Source: Pycnococcus provasolii (taxonomy: Eukaryota; Chlorophyta; Pseudoscourfieldiophyceae; Pseudoscourfieldiales). Taken from it: DNA of 64,000 nucleotides. The stretch spans positions 769,414-833,413 of the forward strand of contig CP150557.1 of NCBI GenBank assembly GCA_049487715.1, read 5' to 3'. Both the position numbers and the translations under genes were made by a program. Within the stretch, counting starts at the first letter, position 1. Every line of letters begins with the position of its first letter. Positions 31,016 through 42,568 of the stretch are shown here, piece by piece. The notes under the pieces were generated by a model. It worked only from the letters and a program-made list of their open reading frames with translations. It did no database searches and was not told the origin of the DNA.

Positions 31016-32266
31016 TTATGTTGTCTTTTGTCTTGCATCCTCGAGCATCTGGAACACCTGGCGACTCTTACCAAACGACGAAATCGTTTTGCCTGAACGC
31101 TCTTCAGCCTTCTTCGCCGATGCTTCGGCACGCGCTTTCTCCTCAAGCTTGCGCTTGAGGTCGTTCTGCGCCACCTCCGAGCCTCGTCGCTGTCGCTTTT
31201 TCTTACGTCGCTCCGTGCGACGCTCGTCATGGGTCATTTCCGCACGATCACGAAGTGGCGCGCCGTGTAAAGTGTTCTTGTACACATCCTTCGGCGCCGC
31301 GGCATGCCTGACAGCCCCAACGTCCAGGTTCATTTCCTCGAGCGCCATTGCCGAAACGCCCGGGGGTGCCTGCACCTGCATATCATCCATCGGCGGCGGT
31401 GCAAACTGGAAGTGCGCGAGTGCATCAAGCTTACGCATCAGCACCGCCAGCAGACTGCGGCACGCCTTGACCTCCTTGCTCTCCTCTTCCTCAGGCTGCG
31501 ATGCGCCAACACCAGCACTCACGCCTGCGACGAGTCCATCACGCTGCTCGCGCATTGCCACCTGCTCCTCCTCCTCACGCTGACGAAGGAAGTCTTCCGC
31601 GTACAGTTCCGCAAGCCCCTTATCAGATTTCTTGCCATCCAGCAGAACTTGCGCGCGCGACCTTTTCTTGCTCGACTCTGCCAGCGAAGTGCGTGGCACT
31701 ACGACAGGATCGTCGTATCGTTCCTCCGCAATCCGATTCTTAATCATCTCCTCGAGATTGTTTGTCGCCTCCTCGGTCACTTCCTGAGGCGCTGGCACAG
31801 ACCTTTCGAAATCCATGTCCACCTCTAGAGCACTGTTCATTGGACGCTGGCCAGCACCCACCTCTCCAACGAGCGACCAGTGCTTCTCCCCCATATTTGC
31901 TTGCTCAAGCTTGCGCGCCTTTTCCTGCATGCGAAGTTTGCGACGTTCGTATCTCGTCAACAAGCGCTCGGCAGGCTCCTCGTCCTCGTCCTCTTCGTCC
32001 TCTTCGTCCTCTTCGTCCTCCTCTTTGTCCTCATCCTCATCCTCCTCTTCGTCCTCCTCTTCGTCCTCCTCTTCTTGTCGTGGGCTATCGTCGTCGTCGT
32101 CGTCGTCTTGCCTCTTCTCGTGTGCTGACCCCTTTCGGGACGCCTTTGCAGGTGCGTCGAAAAAGTCGCTGTACATGGCGCGAGCAAGCGGGTCCAAACC
32201 GTTTTCGAGGTCATTGCCGTTCACATTGTCTTCGCCATCATCAAAGTCGTCTCGGTCGTCATCAAA

Positions 32267-32310
<44 letters not shown>

Positions 32311-32905
32311 TGGGACCATCCTCGTATTTTCTGGCATCCTTCTCCTCCGCATCGTCAAGAAAGGCCTCAACCATGTCCATGTTCAAGAAAGCATCTTCAA
32401 ACGGCATCTTCAGTCGTCGCTTCTCAAGCTGACGGGCACTCAGTCCATCACCGTCCTCGTCCTCGTCCTCATCCTCATCTTCGTCGTCGCTGCCTTCGTC
32501 ATCATCCTCTTCGTCATCGTTTTCCACGTCGTCTCCGTCACCATCTTCGTCTCCTGCGTCTGCTTCGTCACCCTCGTCGTTGCCACGCTCGTCGCCCTGC
32601 GTCGCACCCCGCCGCCTCGTTTTCACGATGAGACGTCTGATACGGCGCATGAGCGGCACCGTGAGCGCGTCGAGCTGGCTCCACACCTGCTCCGCCTCGA
32701 ATCCGTTCGTGTGCAGCTCGGGCAAGACGTCGGCCTTTCCCTGCGTAATGGCTGGCGCGGCTGTTGCGATGGCGCCGTAGAATCCCGCAGCCGCCTCCCG
32801 CGCCGCCTCTGCGAGCGAGGAGTCCGCGTGTGCGCCATCGTCCGCTGCGGCTGCGTCTGCGGCTGAGAGGAGCGCCGCCTCGTATGCGGGCGGTAAGGCG
32901 TCCAT
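31016..32905 (-). CDS. U3 snoRNP protein Mpp10
   Basis: A 629-residue nucleolar protein of the small-subunit processome, where Mpp10 with Imp3/Imp4 helps U3 snoRNA pair with pre-18S rRNA. The frame extends to 33406 only because it reads antisense through a TG repeat. The ATG at 32905 (MDALPPAYEA) is the sensible start. Diagnostic blocks are MPFEDAFLNMDMVEAFLDDA, LDPLARAMYSDFF, and the conserved core HWSLVGEVGAGQRPMNSALE through EEMIKNRIAEERYDDP. Long Asp/Glu tracts, one a run of about 15 Asp encoded by a GTC-type trinucleotide repeat near 32263-32312, are usual for Mpp10. The C-terminus is Lys/Arg-rich (RRTERRKKKRQRR), typical nucleolar composition. It is divergent from the ubiquitin-like gene with 204 bp between starts. 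Confidence 0.9.
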
Positions 32906-33109
32906 GTTGCGTATGTGCGTGTGTGAAAATGGTGGGTGGGGTCGAGCGTGACCGGCGGCGGCGGGGCGCTGGGGCAAAACCCCGGCGTGTTCTCGCCTGA
33001 TTCCGGGGATTCTCCCTTGAACGTATTCTGATTTCCTTGCCCCGGCCCGTCCACTGCTCGAAACGCCCAATAACGCACACCACACCAACTTCACGAGCAG
33101 TCGAGCACC

Positions 33110-33255
33110 ATGGCGGCATATGGACAGGACATGGGCGGGCTGCAGATCTTCGTCACGCTGCGAAGGGGCAGGGAGTACCCGCCCAAGACGGTGGACGTGC
33201 GGTAAGTCAAACGCGAGCTCGTCGCTGAGACGAAAATGCTTTGGACAAAAGGGAA

Positions 33256-33304
<49 letters not shown>

Positions 33305-33898
33305 GGGGGGGGGGGGAGATGTCGTGGGCGGATATGTCGGGCTGGAGGACCGATAGGAAGCGAGAAACGTGGTGACTGACATTTGCAAAACACCACACCC
33401 AAACAAACCAAAACGTCACTGCTTATGCGATGGAACAGAGTGAAGTACGAGGAGGATGTCAAGACGCTGAAGAAGCGCGTCGAGTCGAAGACGGGCGTTC
33501 CGTCGGAGCGTCTGCAGCTCTTCTGGGGAGACAAGGAGCTCGTGGGACCATATAACGATTGCACAATGGACCGGCTCGACATGCACACCGGTTTTGCACT
33601 CAACGGCTACGACTTGACCGCGCCACCGCACTACGTCCCTCCCGTGAAGCTCGACACGTGGAAGGACCACAAAATACGCCACTTCGACGGGAAGGAGGAG
33701 TCTTTTGACAACATGGTGCTCCCGGAAGTGACTGGCTTGCGCATCGTGGTGAAGGACCAGCCCAAGCGTGGCGATAACGCGGATGCGCACGAGAATGGGT
33801 ACTACCCCGGGTACAACGACGACATCATTCCCGTGGATAAGGAGACGACGGACTGGCGCGCCGTGGTGGAGAGCAAGCCTGCGCCGCCGACGCCGTGA
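33110..33898 (+). CDS. Ubiquitin-like domain protein, two exons
   Basis: Exon 1 33110-33201 and exon 2 33439-33898 join in frame (codon split CG/A) to give 183 residues. Residues about 10-75 form a ubiquitin-like fold: LQIFVTLRRGREYPPKTVDV, then TLKKRVESKTGVPSERLQLF and a closing turn. A second part with conserved aromatic residues follows (VKLDTWKDHKIRHFDGKEES, then YYPGYNDDIIPVD), which I do not recognise. No diglycine end is present, so it is not a conjugated modifier in this form. The 237-nt intron has a GTAAGT donor, carries a (TG)22 plus G15 tract, and has a CTGAC branch candidate at 33376. The function is unknown; the family suggests a proteasome or adaptor role. Confidence 0.7.
33259..33316 (+). 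repeat. Intronic (TG)22-(G)15 microsatellite
   Basis: Twenty-two TG dinucleotides (33259-33302) run straight into a run of G to 33316, inside the only intron of the ubiquitin-like gene. Confidence 0.95.
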
Positions 33899-34033
33899 GT
33901 TGCACGGTTCACACGCGTGCGTCTGCTCTCTTCGGCGAAGGAGAAGAGAAGAAGTTGACTATGACTACCGTCACAAGCGTTGTATTTGGTAACAAAAACC
34001 GGAAAAAGCGGGGAATTGCACAACCTCACTGGC

Positions 34034-34054
34034 CCTAACCCTAACCCTAACCGT
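34034..34054 (-). promoter_or_regulatory. Three CCCTAA units upstream of GBP-type gene
   Basis: Three CCCTAA units lie about 210 bp before the GTPase start, followed by a C/T-rich leader (34190-34258). Orientation is opposite to the terminal telomere, so a promoter telo-box is likelier than a relic of a chromosome end. Confidence 0.5.
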
Positions 34055-34261
34055 CGTGGTCTGGTCACCCCCTTCCGGGGATCTGCCGTGGAATGGCCCC
34101 TCTGACATCTGATTGTGGTAGTTTGAAGGATGCGGGCGACAGATGAGCCTTCTGTTCGTCGCGTAGCCTTAGTTAGTTCGGTCAAAGGGGCCCCTGCCCT
34201 TCCCCCTCCCCTTTCCCCCTCCCCCTTCCCCCTTCCCCCCTTGCACACCTTTTCCACGGCC

Positions 34262-36190
34262 ATGGACAACGAACACGCGCACGACGACGACCACGACAAC
34301 GACGACGCCAAGCCGCTCCAGCTCCTATCCGTTGACGACGACGGAACCTTCAACGTCAACGAAGACGCATGCGACGCGCTCAGACGCATTGACACTCCTG
34401 TCGGAGTCGTCGCGGTGTGCGGACGAGCGAGGCAGGGCAAGTCGTACCTGCTGAACGCGCTGCTCGGACGAAGCGCGGGGTTCACCGTCTCGCCGAGGCA
34501 AAAGCCGTGCACAAAGGGAATATGGATGTGGAGCCACCCCGTGCCGTGTGAGGATGCGCAAGGGCGGCCGTTCCACGTGGTTTTGCTTGACACGGAGGGG
34601 ATCGACGCGTACGACCAGACGGGACAGTACTCGACGCAAATTTTCAGCCTCGCCATGTTGCTCAGCTCCGTTTTTGTGTACAACCAGATGGGAGGTATCG
34701 ACGAGGCGTCGCTCGACCGCCTCTCGCTCGTCACGGAAATGTCCAAGCACATACGAGTTCGTGCTGGGAGCGGCGCCGGGGGTGGTGCTGGAGGGGATGA
34801 GTCGGACAACAACGGAGCACTGGCGTCGTTCACGCCGCACTTTCTGTGGCTGCTCCGCGACTTCTACTTCGAGCTCGAGGATGACAACGGCCGCAGCATC
34901 AGTGCAAAGGAGTACCTCGAGGATGCACTCGCACCCATGCCAGGAGGGGGTGAAAGCGTGGCGGCAAAAAACCGCATCCGCTCATCCATCAAGGGCCTCT
35001 TTCCGAGGCGAGAGTGCATGACGCTCGTCCGGCCTGTTGGAGACGAATCGAAGCTCAGGAGCCTTGAGAGCCTGCCACGCGAGGACCTGCGCCCAGAATT
35101 CCGTGACGGCCTCGAGTCCCTTACCGACCGCATCTACAGGTTGGTGTCTCCTCTGCGCCTCGACACGGCAGGAACGCTTACGGGCATGGGCCTCGCACTT
35201 CTCGCGAGAACGTACGCCGACGCACTGAATGACGGCGCGGTGCCCACTATTGCAAATGCGTGGCAGAGCGTGGCAGAGGCGGAGTGCAGACGCGCTCTCG
35301 ACGCCGGCCTCGCGGCGATCGCCGGGTACATCGCCACGTTGACGCCAGAAAGCCTCGTTGGAGCCCCCGATGAGGCGATGGACGCCGTCGTCTCTCACGT
35401 TGAGGCGACCGCGCGCGAAGCCTTCAGCAGGTGTGCGATGGGTGGGCCTGAGGTGCGTGCATCATTCGAGGCTCAGCTAATGCAGGGCGTCAAAGAACGC
35501 TGCACGGATTTGAAGTCGCGAGTCAATGCCGCATGCGAGATGCGCTGCTTGGAAACGATTCGCGGCATGGAAGCGAGACTACGCTCGGCACTTGACGCGG
35601 TGGATGCGAGCGCAGACACGATTCTTGCCGCGATTGATAAAATGCACGCGGAGTACGATGGTGCGTGCGCGGGGCCGACAAAGTACAAGCTGTGGTCTGA
35701 GTTCTGCCACGGTGCTCTGCGCGACGGACTTCCTCGCCTATGCGTCGCGGCTGCGGAGGCTGTACGAGTGCAGCTAAATGAGCAGCTCGCTGACGCGCGC
35801 TCGGAGGCTGCAACGAGTTCGGCACAGCTGAAAGTGGCACGCGAAGAGGCGGACCTCTGGCAAAGACGGCTTGTCGACCAGACGAGCGCGAGTGAGAAGC
35901 TCGTCGAGCAACTGCGCGGCGAGGGTGCCGGCCGTCGAAAGGAGATGGAGCACATCTTTGAAAATCTACGAACGAGTGAACGAAGGCGAGTTGCTGCAGA
36001 GCAGGAACTCATGGCAGCGAAGTCAAAAGCGAACGAGGAAGTGGCGCAGGCGTCAGCGGGACTTGCGGGAGCGGCGCGGCGAGAACAGCGACTTGCGGTT
36101 GTGCTCGCCGAGCACAACGAGAACCTTGTTGCGCTACGCGACGAGGCGATCGGGTCAATTGAATCAACAGTAACCCAGAAGATGGCGTAA
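34262..36190 (+). CDS. Guanylate-binding protein (GBP/atlastin-class large GTPase)
   Basis: A 642-residue dynamin-superfamily GTPase. The ATG at 34262 (MDNEHAHDDD) follows a CT-rich leader; an upstream in-frame ATG at 34130 would only add leader translation. P-loop GRARQGKSYLLNALLG is near residue 60, switch I has KPCTKGIWMW, the DxEG motif is LLDTEGIDAYD near 115, and the guanine motif is the GBP-specific RD in LLRDFYFEL near 200. Residues about 310-520 are the helical stalk, and about 510-620 form an Ala/Glu/Arg coiled coil. No prenylation CaaX box and no transmembrane hairpin are visible, so it is a soluble GBP rather than an atlastin. In plants and algae such proteins act in membrane remodelling or nuclear condensates; the role here is open. 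Confidence 0.88.
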   Translation: MDNEHAHDDDHDNDDAKPLQLLSVDDDGTFNVNEDACDALRRIDTPVGVVAVCGRARQGKSYLLNALLGRSAGFTVSPRQKPCTKGIWMWSHPVPCEDAQGRPFHVVLLDTEGIDAYDQTGQYSTQIFSLAMLLSSVFVYNQMGGIDEASLDRLSLVTEMSKHIRVRAGSGAGGGAGGDESDNNGALASFTPHFLWLLRDFYFELEDDNGRSISAKEYLEDALAPMPGGGESVAAKNRIRSSIKGLFPRRECMTLVRPVGDESKLRSLESLPREDLRPEFRDGLESLTDRIYRLVSPLRLDTAGTLTGMGLALLARTYADALNDGAVPTIANAWQSVAEAECRRALDAGLAAIAGYIATLTPESLVGAPDEAMDAVVSHVEATAREAFSRCAMGGPEVRASFEAQLMQGVKERCTDLKSRVNAACEMRCLETIRGMEARLRSALDAVDASADTILAAIDKMHAEYDGACAGPTKYKLWSEFCHGALRDGLPRLCVAAAEAVRVQLNEQLADARSEAATSSAQLKVAREEADLWQRRLVDQTSASEKLVEQLRGEGAGRRKEMEHIFENLRTSERRRVAAEQELMAAKSKANEEVAQASAGLAGAARREQRLAVVLAEHNENLVALRDEAIGSIESTVTQKMA

Positions 36191-36268
36191 TTGATTTTTC
36201 AAATTATCGTTCGATGACTCTTTAGTTACAACAGTTATGACAGTTTACTACAGTTATGATACAACAAA

Positions 36269-37972
36269 TTACGATTTGAGCAGGCGCTCGCGAATGTACT
36301 GCGAAGCTTTGCGAAGGGCACTATTCCCATCGGAGTCACTGAATCGCAACCGATCGGCATCCATGAGCATGGCAAGGCGGTGCGTATACGTCTGCGGAGC
36401 TACGCTCTCGTTGGGTACACCGATTTGAGCTGGTGGCGGGCGAGCAAAGAGCACGTCCTCGACATCCGGGCAGCCGGTGAAGAGAAATCCACGCATAGCA
36501 TTTCCATCGATGGTCGCGTTAACCGTGGACCCGAAGTGAAACACGCCGTCCACTTGTACCTCAAACTCAGCGCCTTCCTCGACTTCAACCGCCTGTACGG
36601 GTAATGACGGCCCATTCCCGACGACGACGGTGGCTGAGGCTGGCGCCCTCTCCGCGCCTCCACCATCCTCGACTTGAACAGCCTGTACGGGTGATGACGG
36701 CTCATTCACGACGACGCCGGTGGCTGAGGCTGGCGCCCTCTCCGCGCATCCACCACCGCTTGAACGCTTCCGCTTTCCTCGCGCATGATGCATCCGACCG
36801 TCGTGTATGCGCAAGCGCCAAACATCGCCGCATGGCTTGCACATGTCCGTGCAACCACCGAAGAGAAATATGCTTTCTCCTTCGCCATAATCATCGCCAC
36901 ACTTGCTGCTCGAGGGCGCATTGCCAACGTGGGTCCCCGTGAATCCAAAGCGCGCATCTGGGAGGCGGCACGTTGCGTTCTCGGACGAGGCAACTGACGT
37001 CCACCTGCCGCAGGCAAGGTCGGCGATGAGAATGTCCGCAAGCACGCCAATGCCATTCGTGTATCCGCCGCACACAACAAGGTGAAGATTGGCGAGTGCA
37101 GGATGCCCTGAGCTGCGCCGATGCTGGCGTTGCTCCGAGGAGGAAGCCACATTGCCTGTGGCGCTCGGAACGTGCTTAAGAATGGCCGCCGCGTGCCCCG
37201 CACGTCCGGCTGGGACCGTCGGCGCAAAGCTGCCCGCATCCGCACATGCTGCGGCATCGAACGCGAACGGCACGTGTTCCCAAGTTCCCGTGGTAGTGTC
37301 AAAGAGATGCATGTCGTTCAGGAAGTTGCCACGAGAATCCTCGCCCGCGTGAAATATGAGGTAAGCCGAAGGGTCCCCAGGCACGAGAACGCAGCAGTGC
37401 CCCTCGCGCGCACAAGGTGCCTTACCTTTTGTCGCTGGCCGACGCCAAACGGGTGCGTGAGCATCGGCGCACTCAAGCACGATGAGGTCGTCGAGGCAGC
37501 TTCTCTTCTCACGGTCGCTGACACCATCCCGGCACGCTCCACCGTAGATGTAGATGGAGCTTCCCACCGCGGCGGCGGTATGCGCCTCACGTGCCCGCGG
37601 CACGTTCGCGATCGCGCAGGCCGGCTCGACGGCTCGCCAGCACTTCGTGGCCAGGTCAAAGGCGTGTACATCGCCAAGACTGCGCGCTCCATCGTTGCCG
37701 CCGTACACGAAGATGGTGTCACCGACCCGTGTTGCGGTGCAGGCGTCACGAGGTGAAGGCTTCGGGCCGTTTACAGCTGGCTTGCTCCAGACGCGCTTAT
37801 CCACGTGCAAGACGTGCCAGTCGTTCGAACGGAGGTCTGCACCGGTGCACCCGCCGAATACCCAGAGCTCTCGTTCCTCGGAGACAAACACGGACGCGTG
37901 GCCGAAGCTCTTCGGTGCGTCGGGCGATGCGCCGCACAGCAGGGCGACGTCCATGGCCCGCAATCCCCGCAT
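36269..37972 (-). CDS. Kelch-repeat protein
   Basis: A 567-residue protein from the ATG at 37972 (MRGLRAMDVALL); a start at 37954 is also possible and the frame is open to 38083. Residues about 10-390 hold six kelch blades with GG pairs and spaced Trp/Tyr: VFVSEERELWVFGGC, DTIFVYGGNDGARSLGDV, SIYIYGGACRDGVS, LVVCGGYTNGIGVLADI and IFLFGGCTDMCKPCGDVW. These build a protein-binding beta-propeller. After a basic Cys-containing linker come two copies of a ~31-residue unit with AERAPASAT. A C-terminal domain (FEVQVDGVFHFG...) of unknown family ends in a basic helix. No F-box or BTB is evident, so a ubiquitin-ligase role cannot be claimed. Confidence 0.85.
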   Translation of the reverse strand: MRGLRAMDVALLCGASPDAPKSFGHASVFVSEERELWVFGGCTGADLRSNDWHVLHVDKRVWSKPAVNGPKPSPRDACTATRVGDTIFVYGGNDGARSLGDVHAFDLATKCWRAVEPACAIANVPRAREAHTAAAVGSSIYIYGGACRDGVSDREKRSCLDDLIVLECADAHAPVWRRPATKGKAPCAREGHCCVLVPGDPSAYLIFHAGEDSRGNFLNDMHLFDTTTGTWEHVPFAFDAAACADAGSFAPTVPAGRAGHAAAILKHVPSATGNVASSSEQRQHRRSSGHPALANLHLVVCGGYTNGIGVLADILIADLACGRWTSVASSENATCRLPDARFGFTGTHVGNAPSSSKCGDDYGEGESIFLFGGCTDMCKPCGDVWRLRIHDGRMHHARGKRKRSSGGGCAERAPASATGVVVNEPSSPVQAVQVEDGGGAERAPASATVVVGNGPSLPVQAVEVEEGAEFEVQVDGVFHFGSTVNATIDGNAMRGFLFTGCPDVEDVLFARPPPAQIGVPNESVAPQTYTHRLAMLMDADRLRFSDSDGNSALRKASQYIRERLLKS

Positions 37973-38140
37973 TATGCGGAGGGGGAGAAACGAAGCCAAC
38001 CCCGAGAGAGAGGGGAGGGTTAGGGGTTCTTCCTCCCCCTTCGTAGGGCCCGTGCTGGGGTGGCCCTTCGCGTGGGTGCTCAAACGGAACGGAGGGACTT
38101 CTCGGTGAACGTGAGTGGTGTGAGTGGAAGGCCGTTAGAA

Positions 38141-38181
38141 AAAGTAAAGTACGCTCCATTACTGAATGAGCAATCTTAGGT
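38141..38181. repeat. 41-bp dispersed repeat, copy 1 (3' flank of K+ channel gene)
   Basis: Starts AAAGTAAAGTACG and ends ATCTTAGGT. It matches 38 of 41 positions at 42977-43017. It lies 27 nt beyond the stop codon of the minus-strand K+ channel gene. Confidence 0.85.
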
Positions 38182-38207
38182 AATAGTGTTGGTATCTTAT
38201 GTCTTAG

Positions 38208-39797
38208 CTAAGTGGAGGCCGCATCCGCCATATTCGGAAGCGGTGTCAACGCAGGCGAAGGGCGTAGCTGCTGCTCGCGCAACAGCGTCATCATATCGTT
38301 GAGAGTCTTTGCCATCTCCTCCATGCGCGCCTCCTGTTCTGTCATTCGACTGTACAAGTCCTCGATCGAGTAAATCGTCTTCCCCACTTCCGAGGCGTCG
38401 TCGTCAGCGCCTTTTCCCTCATTCGCGTCATCTGAGTCCACTTCAAGCTCCGGGAAGAGCATGTCGGTGAACTCTTGGATTTGAATTTCGCCGCTACCAT
38501 CTCTGTCGATTGACTTCCAAAGCTTTTGCAAATTCTTCTTCGGCAAGCTCAGGTTCAAGTACTGAACAGCGAAGCAGAACTCTCTAAAGTTTACCGTGCC
38601 GCTGCCGTCAAGGTCAATCTGATCGAACGCTTCCGCGACCTTCGTCCTGTTTACGCCGGTTTGACTGATCGCATCACGCATGCGGCTAATCAGCGTCACG
38701 CGATCTCTATCGTCCCACACGCTGCAGAAATTGTTGCCAAGAATAGCAAGAGGCATGGAGAGGAAGAGAACGCCAAAAATCATCGCAAAGATGTCGATAA
38801 ACTTTGCCAGCGAGCTGGCGGGGGACACGTCGCCGTATCCCACCGTTGTCATGGTCACGAAGACGAACCAGATTGCGTGCGGGATGGACTGAAACGCGCC
38901 AGCTTTGGTCACCTTCACGCCGTTATCGTCGTACTCCAACTCCCACTTTGCTGCTAGCTCCTCGATATAGTAAATAAAGACGCCAAACGTCGTCGCAGAA
39001 ATCGCGAGGAAGAACAGTGGCACCGTGAGCGCCGCAATACTCTGCTCCAGCGCAGCGGCTAGCGTGATGGCACCCTGGAACTGGCGGAAGAGCTTGAATA
39101 GGCGCACAATACGTATTGCAGAAAGAATGTCTGGCAGCTTCACCGTACCCAGAGAGAGTGCTTCGACGTACCACGGCAAAACGGCGAGCAGATCAATATA
39201 GAAGTACCCGTCGACGAGAATATCCGCGGCTTTATCATACTGGCACAAGACGCGCAGTATAAGCTCGAGTGTAAAAAGTAAGGTGAAAGCTGCCTCAGGC
39301 GGTCCCCAGTCGATGTCGTCCTTCGAGTAACCCTTGACTGTGCTCAGCACGAGGATAGTCACGGAGCCAAAGATGAGAAGCGTCATAAGCAACGAGACCA
39401 TCTGTGCAGCCAGGCTGGACGTCGGGTCGTTGAGTAGAGCACACGTGTCGCGTCGAAATTTGGCCCACCGAGTCGTGGGTGGTGGCCGGCCAAAGCCGTA
39501 TGATTTAGTCTTGTGAAAGGCCTCGTCCGTAGCGAATTTCTGCGCCATGGAGCTGCGCCGCCGTGCCGCCTTTCTAAGCATACCGTGGGCATTCACGTCG
39601 TGATAGAACGAGTCCAACGTGCTCATACGATGCAAGGCTTCATCTTTTTCCACTTTGTCCGCCGGCATAACACGGTTGTGATTGAGCTGCGAGTTCCGTT
39701 TCGGCGGGCTATCTTCCTTCCCGTCCATTTCAGCTTCCTTTTCAGCGGCCATTTGTCGTTGCTGGAAGGCTGCTGCACCACCACCGTACATTGACAT
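38208..39797 (-). CDS. Voltage-gated K+ channel with C-terminal EF-hands
   Basis: A 529-residue six-transmembrane channel subunit. Candidate segments are S1 (VSLLMTLLIFGSVTILVLS, near 130), S2 (AAFTLLFTLELILRVL), S3 (YFYIDLLAVLPWYV), S4 (LSAIRIVRLFKLFRQF, with spaced Arg/Lys voltage sensor), S5 (VPLFFLAISATTFGVFIYY), pore helix with the selectivity filter TMTTVGYGDV near 320, and S6 (FIDIFAMIFGVLFLSMPLAI). The cytosolic tail has two EF-hands, DQIDLDGSGTVNFREF near 400 and SIDRDGSGEIQIQEF near 435, both with full Ca2+ ligands, then a short terminal coiled coil that may help tetramers assemble. The N-terminus is long and cytosolic. The channel is thus probably opened by depolarisation and tuned by Ca2+. 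Confidence 0.92.
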   Translation of the reverse strand: MSMYGGGAAAFQQRQMAAEKEAEMDGKEDSPPKRNSQLNHNRVMPADKVEKDEALHRMSTLDSFYHDVNAHGMLRKAARRRSSMAQKFATDEAFHKTKSYGFGRPPPTTRWAKFRRDTCALLNDPTSSLAAQMVSLLMTLLIFGSVTILVLSTVKGYSKDDIDWGPPEAAFTLLFTLELILRVLCQYDKAADILVDGYFYIDLLAVLPWYVEALSLGTVKLPDILSAIRIVRLFKLFRQFQGAITLAAALEQSIAALTVPLFFLAISATTFGVFIYYIEELAAKWELEYDDNGVKVTKAGAFQSIPHAIWFVFVTMTTVGYGDVSPASSLAKFIDIFAMIFGVLFLSMPLAILGNNFCSVWDDRDRVTLISRMRDAISQTGVNRTKVAEAFDQIDLDGSGTVNFREFCFAVQYLNLSLPKKNLQKLWKSIDRDGSGEIQIQEFTDMLFPELEVDSDDANEGKGADDDASEVGKTIYSIEDLYSRMTEQEARMEEMAKTLNDMMTLLREQQLRPSPALTPLPNMADAAST

Positions 39798-41198
39798 ACG
39801 CTAGTGGGCAATCTTTAGCGAAACGCGTGGCGACGAAACCTTGTCGCCTCTGTGTCTATTCTTCTATGGCGTCAGTATCCTAGGCGGCGCTGCGCGATGT
39901 GGCGGTCGTGCGTGCAATGTGGCCGGTTACCCTGGAATCCTAGTCGTAGTCGTGGTAAGGTTTCGTCTTCGAGTCTGGGCGGAGGGGAGGAGGAGGAGGG
40001 AAGGCATCACCTCGCCTTGGCTGAAGGCGGGGAGGATTGCGACTAAGGTTAGATGCACCTCTGTTGCCGTTCCCGTGCATCACGTTGCCGGTTGAGCCAT
40101 CACCCAAGCACGGCCCAACAAGCACGCGAGATCATTCGGTCGCCTCGGTCCTTGGCATCACGCCAGACCCATCAGACCCTGCAGAGGGACGGGCAAGGCC
40201 GCAAGGGAAGGGAGGTGGTCTCCACGGCGGATCCTAGTCAACTCGGAGTCCCAGAAGAAGCAAGGGCCCTCCCCAGTATAATCATGCATCCCTTCCACTG
40301 GCAGACTGGGCGCAAGGCTGCAAGGCTCGTGGATTCAGTTTCATGCCTCGCGCAGTTTAACGTTCCGCTCGAAAGAAGAATCCCCGTCGACGAGCCTCCG
40401 GGGATGGAGTCCTTTCGACCACGAGAGGGTCCCCGGCATGAGCAGGTTTTCCACACGCCATTCAAATGAAATGAGGCGAAAGAGACGTTGAGGCATCTAA
40501 AAGCGTGTGCGTGTTCAAAAGTGCCGATATGAAAGGGAAAGGGGAAGGGGAAGGGGAAGGGAAGGCCCTCTTTCCTTCCTCCTCCTCCCTTGAACCGACC
40601 GCAGGGCAAAAACCTCCTCCCCTCCCCCCTTCCAGCCCCTGCCCTCCCCTTCCCGCCCCTCCCCCTCCCTCCCCTCCATTCCTTGTACGCGCACGCGCTC
40701 TCTGAAAACGCAAGCTTCATCCAGATCATAACTGTAAGGTAACGACAAAGTGGGGGGGGAGTGGGGGGGATGGCCACGGCTGGCGTGCTGGTGAAGGGTG
40801 CGCACAACTTTCCTGTGTGCACGATGGCGAAAAACGCACCTTGCAAGGCACACGAAGCGAGACTGCGTATTGCCAGAAACGCTGAGACGTCTTAAACCCT
40901 TTTTTAAACGTCATCCACATAAAAATGGAACACCTGCGCCGTTCATCGTCGTCGAATAAGTGTGCCTGGAGTCGGCTGACACGCGCAGATGTCCCTTGCA
41001 AGAACGCGCTTTCGCTTTTGTGACGACGTGGGAACTCTTTGGCACGGATCAAGTTCAGGAGGAGGCTACGGCGGGAAGGGGTGTTTGGTGGTGCGGTTGG
41101 GCAAAAAGGTGCCTACAAAACGCGTTTGCTGGAGCTTGTTTGACTCACAAGTTTGCAACCTTTGCACACACACACATACTGATACATGTACTGAGCAG
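39798..41198. other. 1.4-kb intergenic region upstream of actin
   Basis: No gene I can support. A plus-strand frame at 40053-40469 is open for 138 codons. Its last ~60 codons (from about 40287) look mildly protein-like, but there is no recognisable domain. 40527-40690 is a strand-asymmetric tract, purine-rich (repeated GGGGAA) then CCCCTCCC-rich. The last 300 bp should hold the actin promoter and 5' leader. Confidence 0.4.

Positions 41199-42568
<1,370 letters not shown>

Noticed and set aside
32906-33406. N-terminal extension of the Mpp10 frame with a long His-Thr run
   Set aside because: It is the antisense of the TG microsatellite in the intron of the divergent gene; Mpp10 similarity and composition start at 32905.
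40053-40469. 138-codon plus-strand ORF between K+ channel and actin genes
   Set aside because: Only the last ~60 codons look mildly protein-like; no start context, domain or conservation evidence, so it was not listed as a gene.
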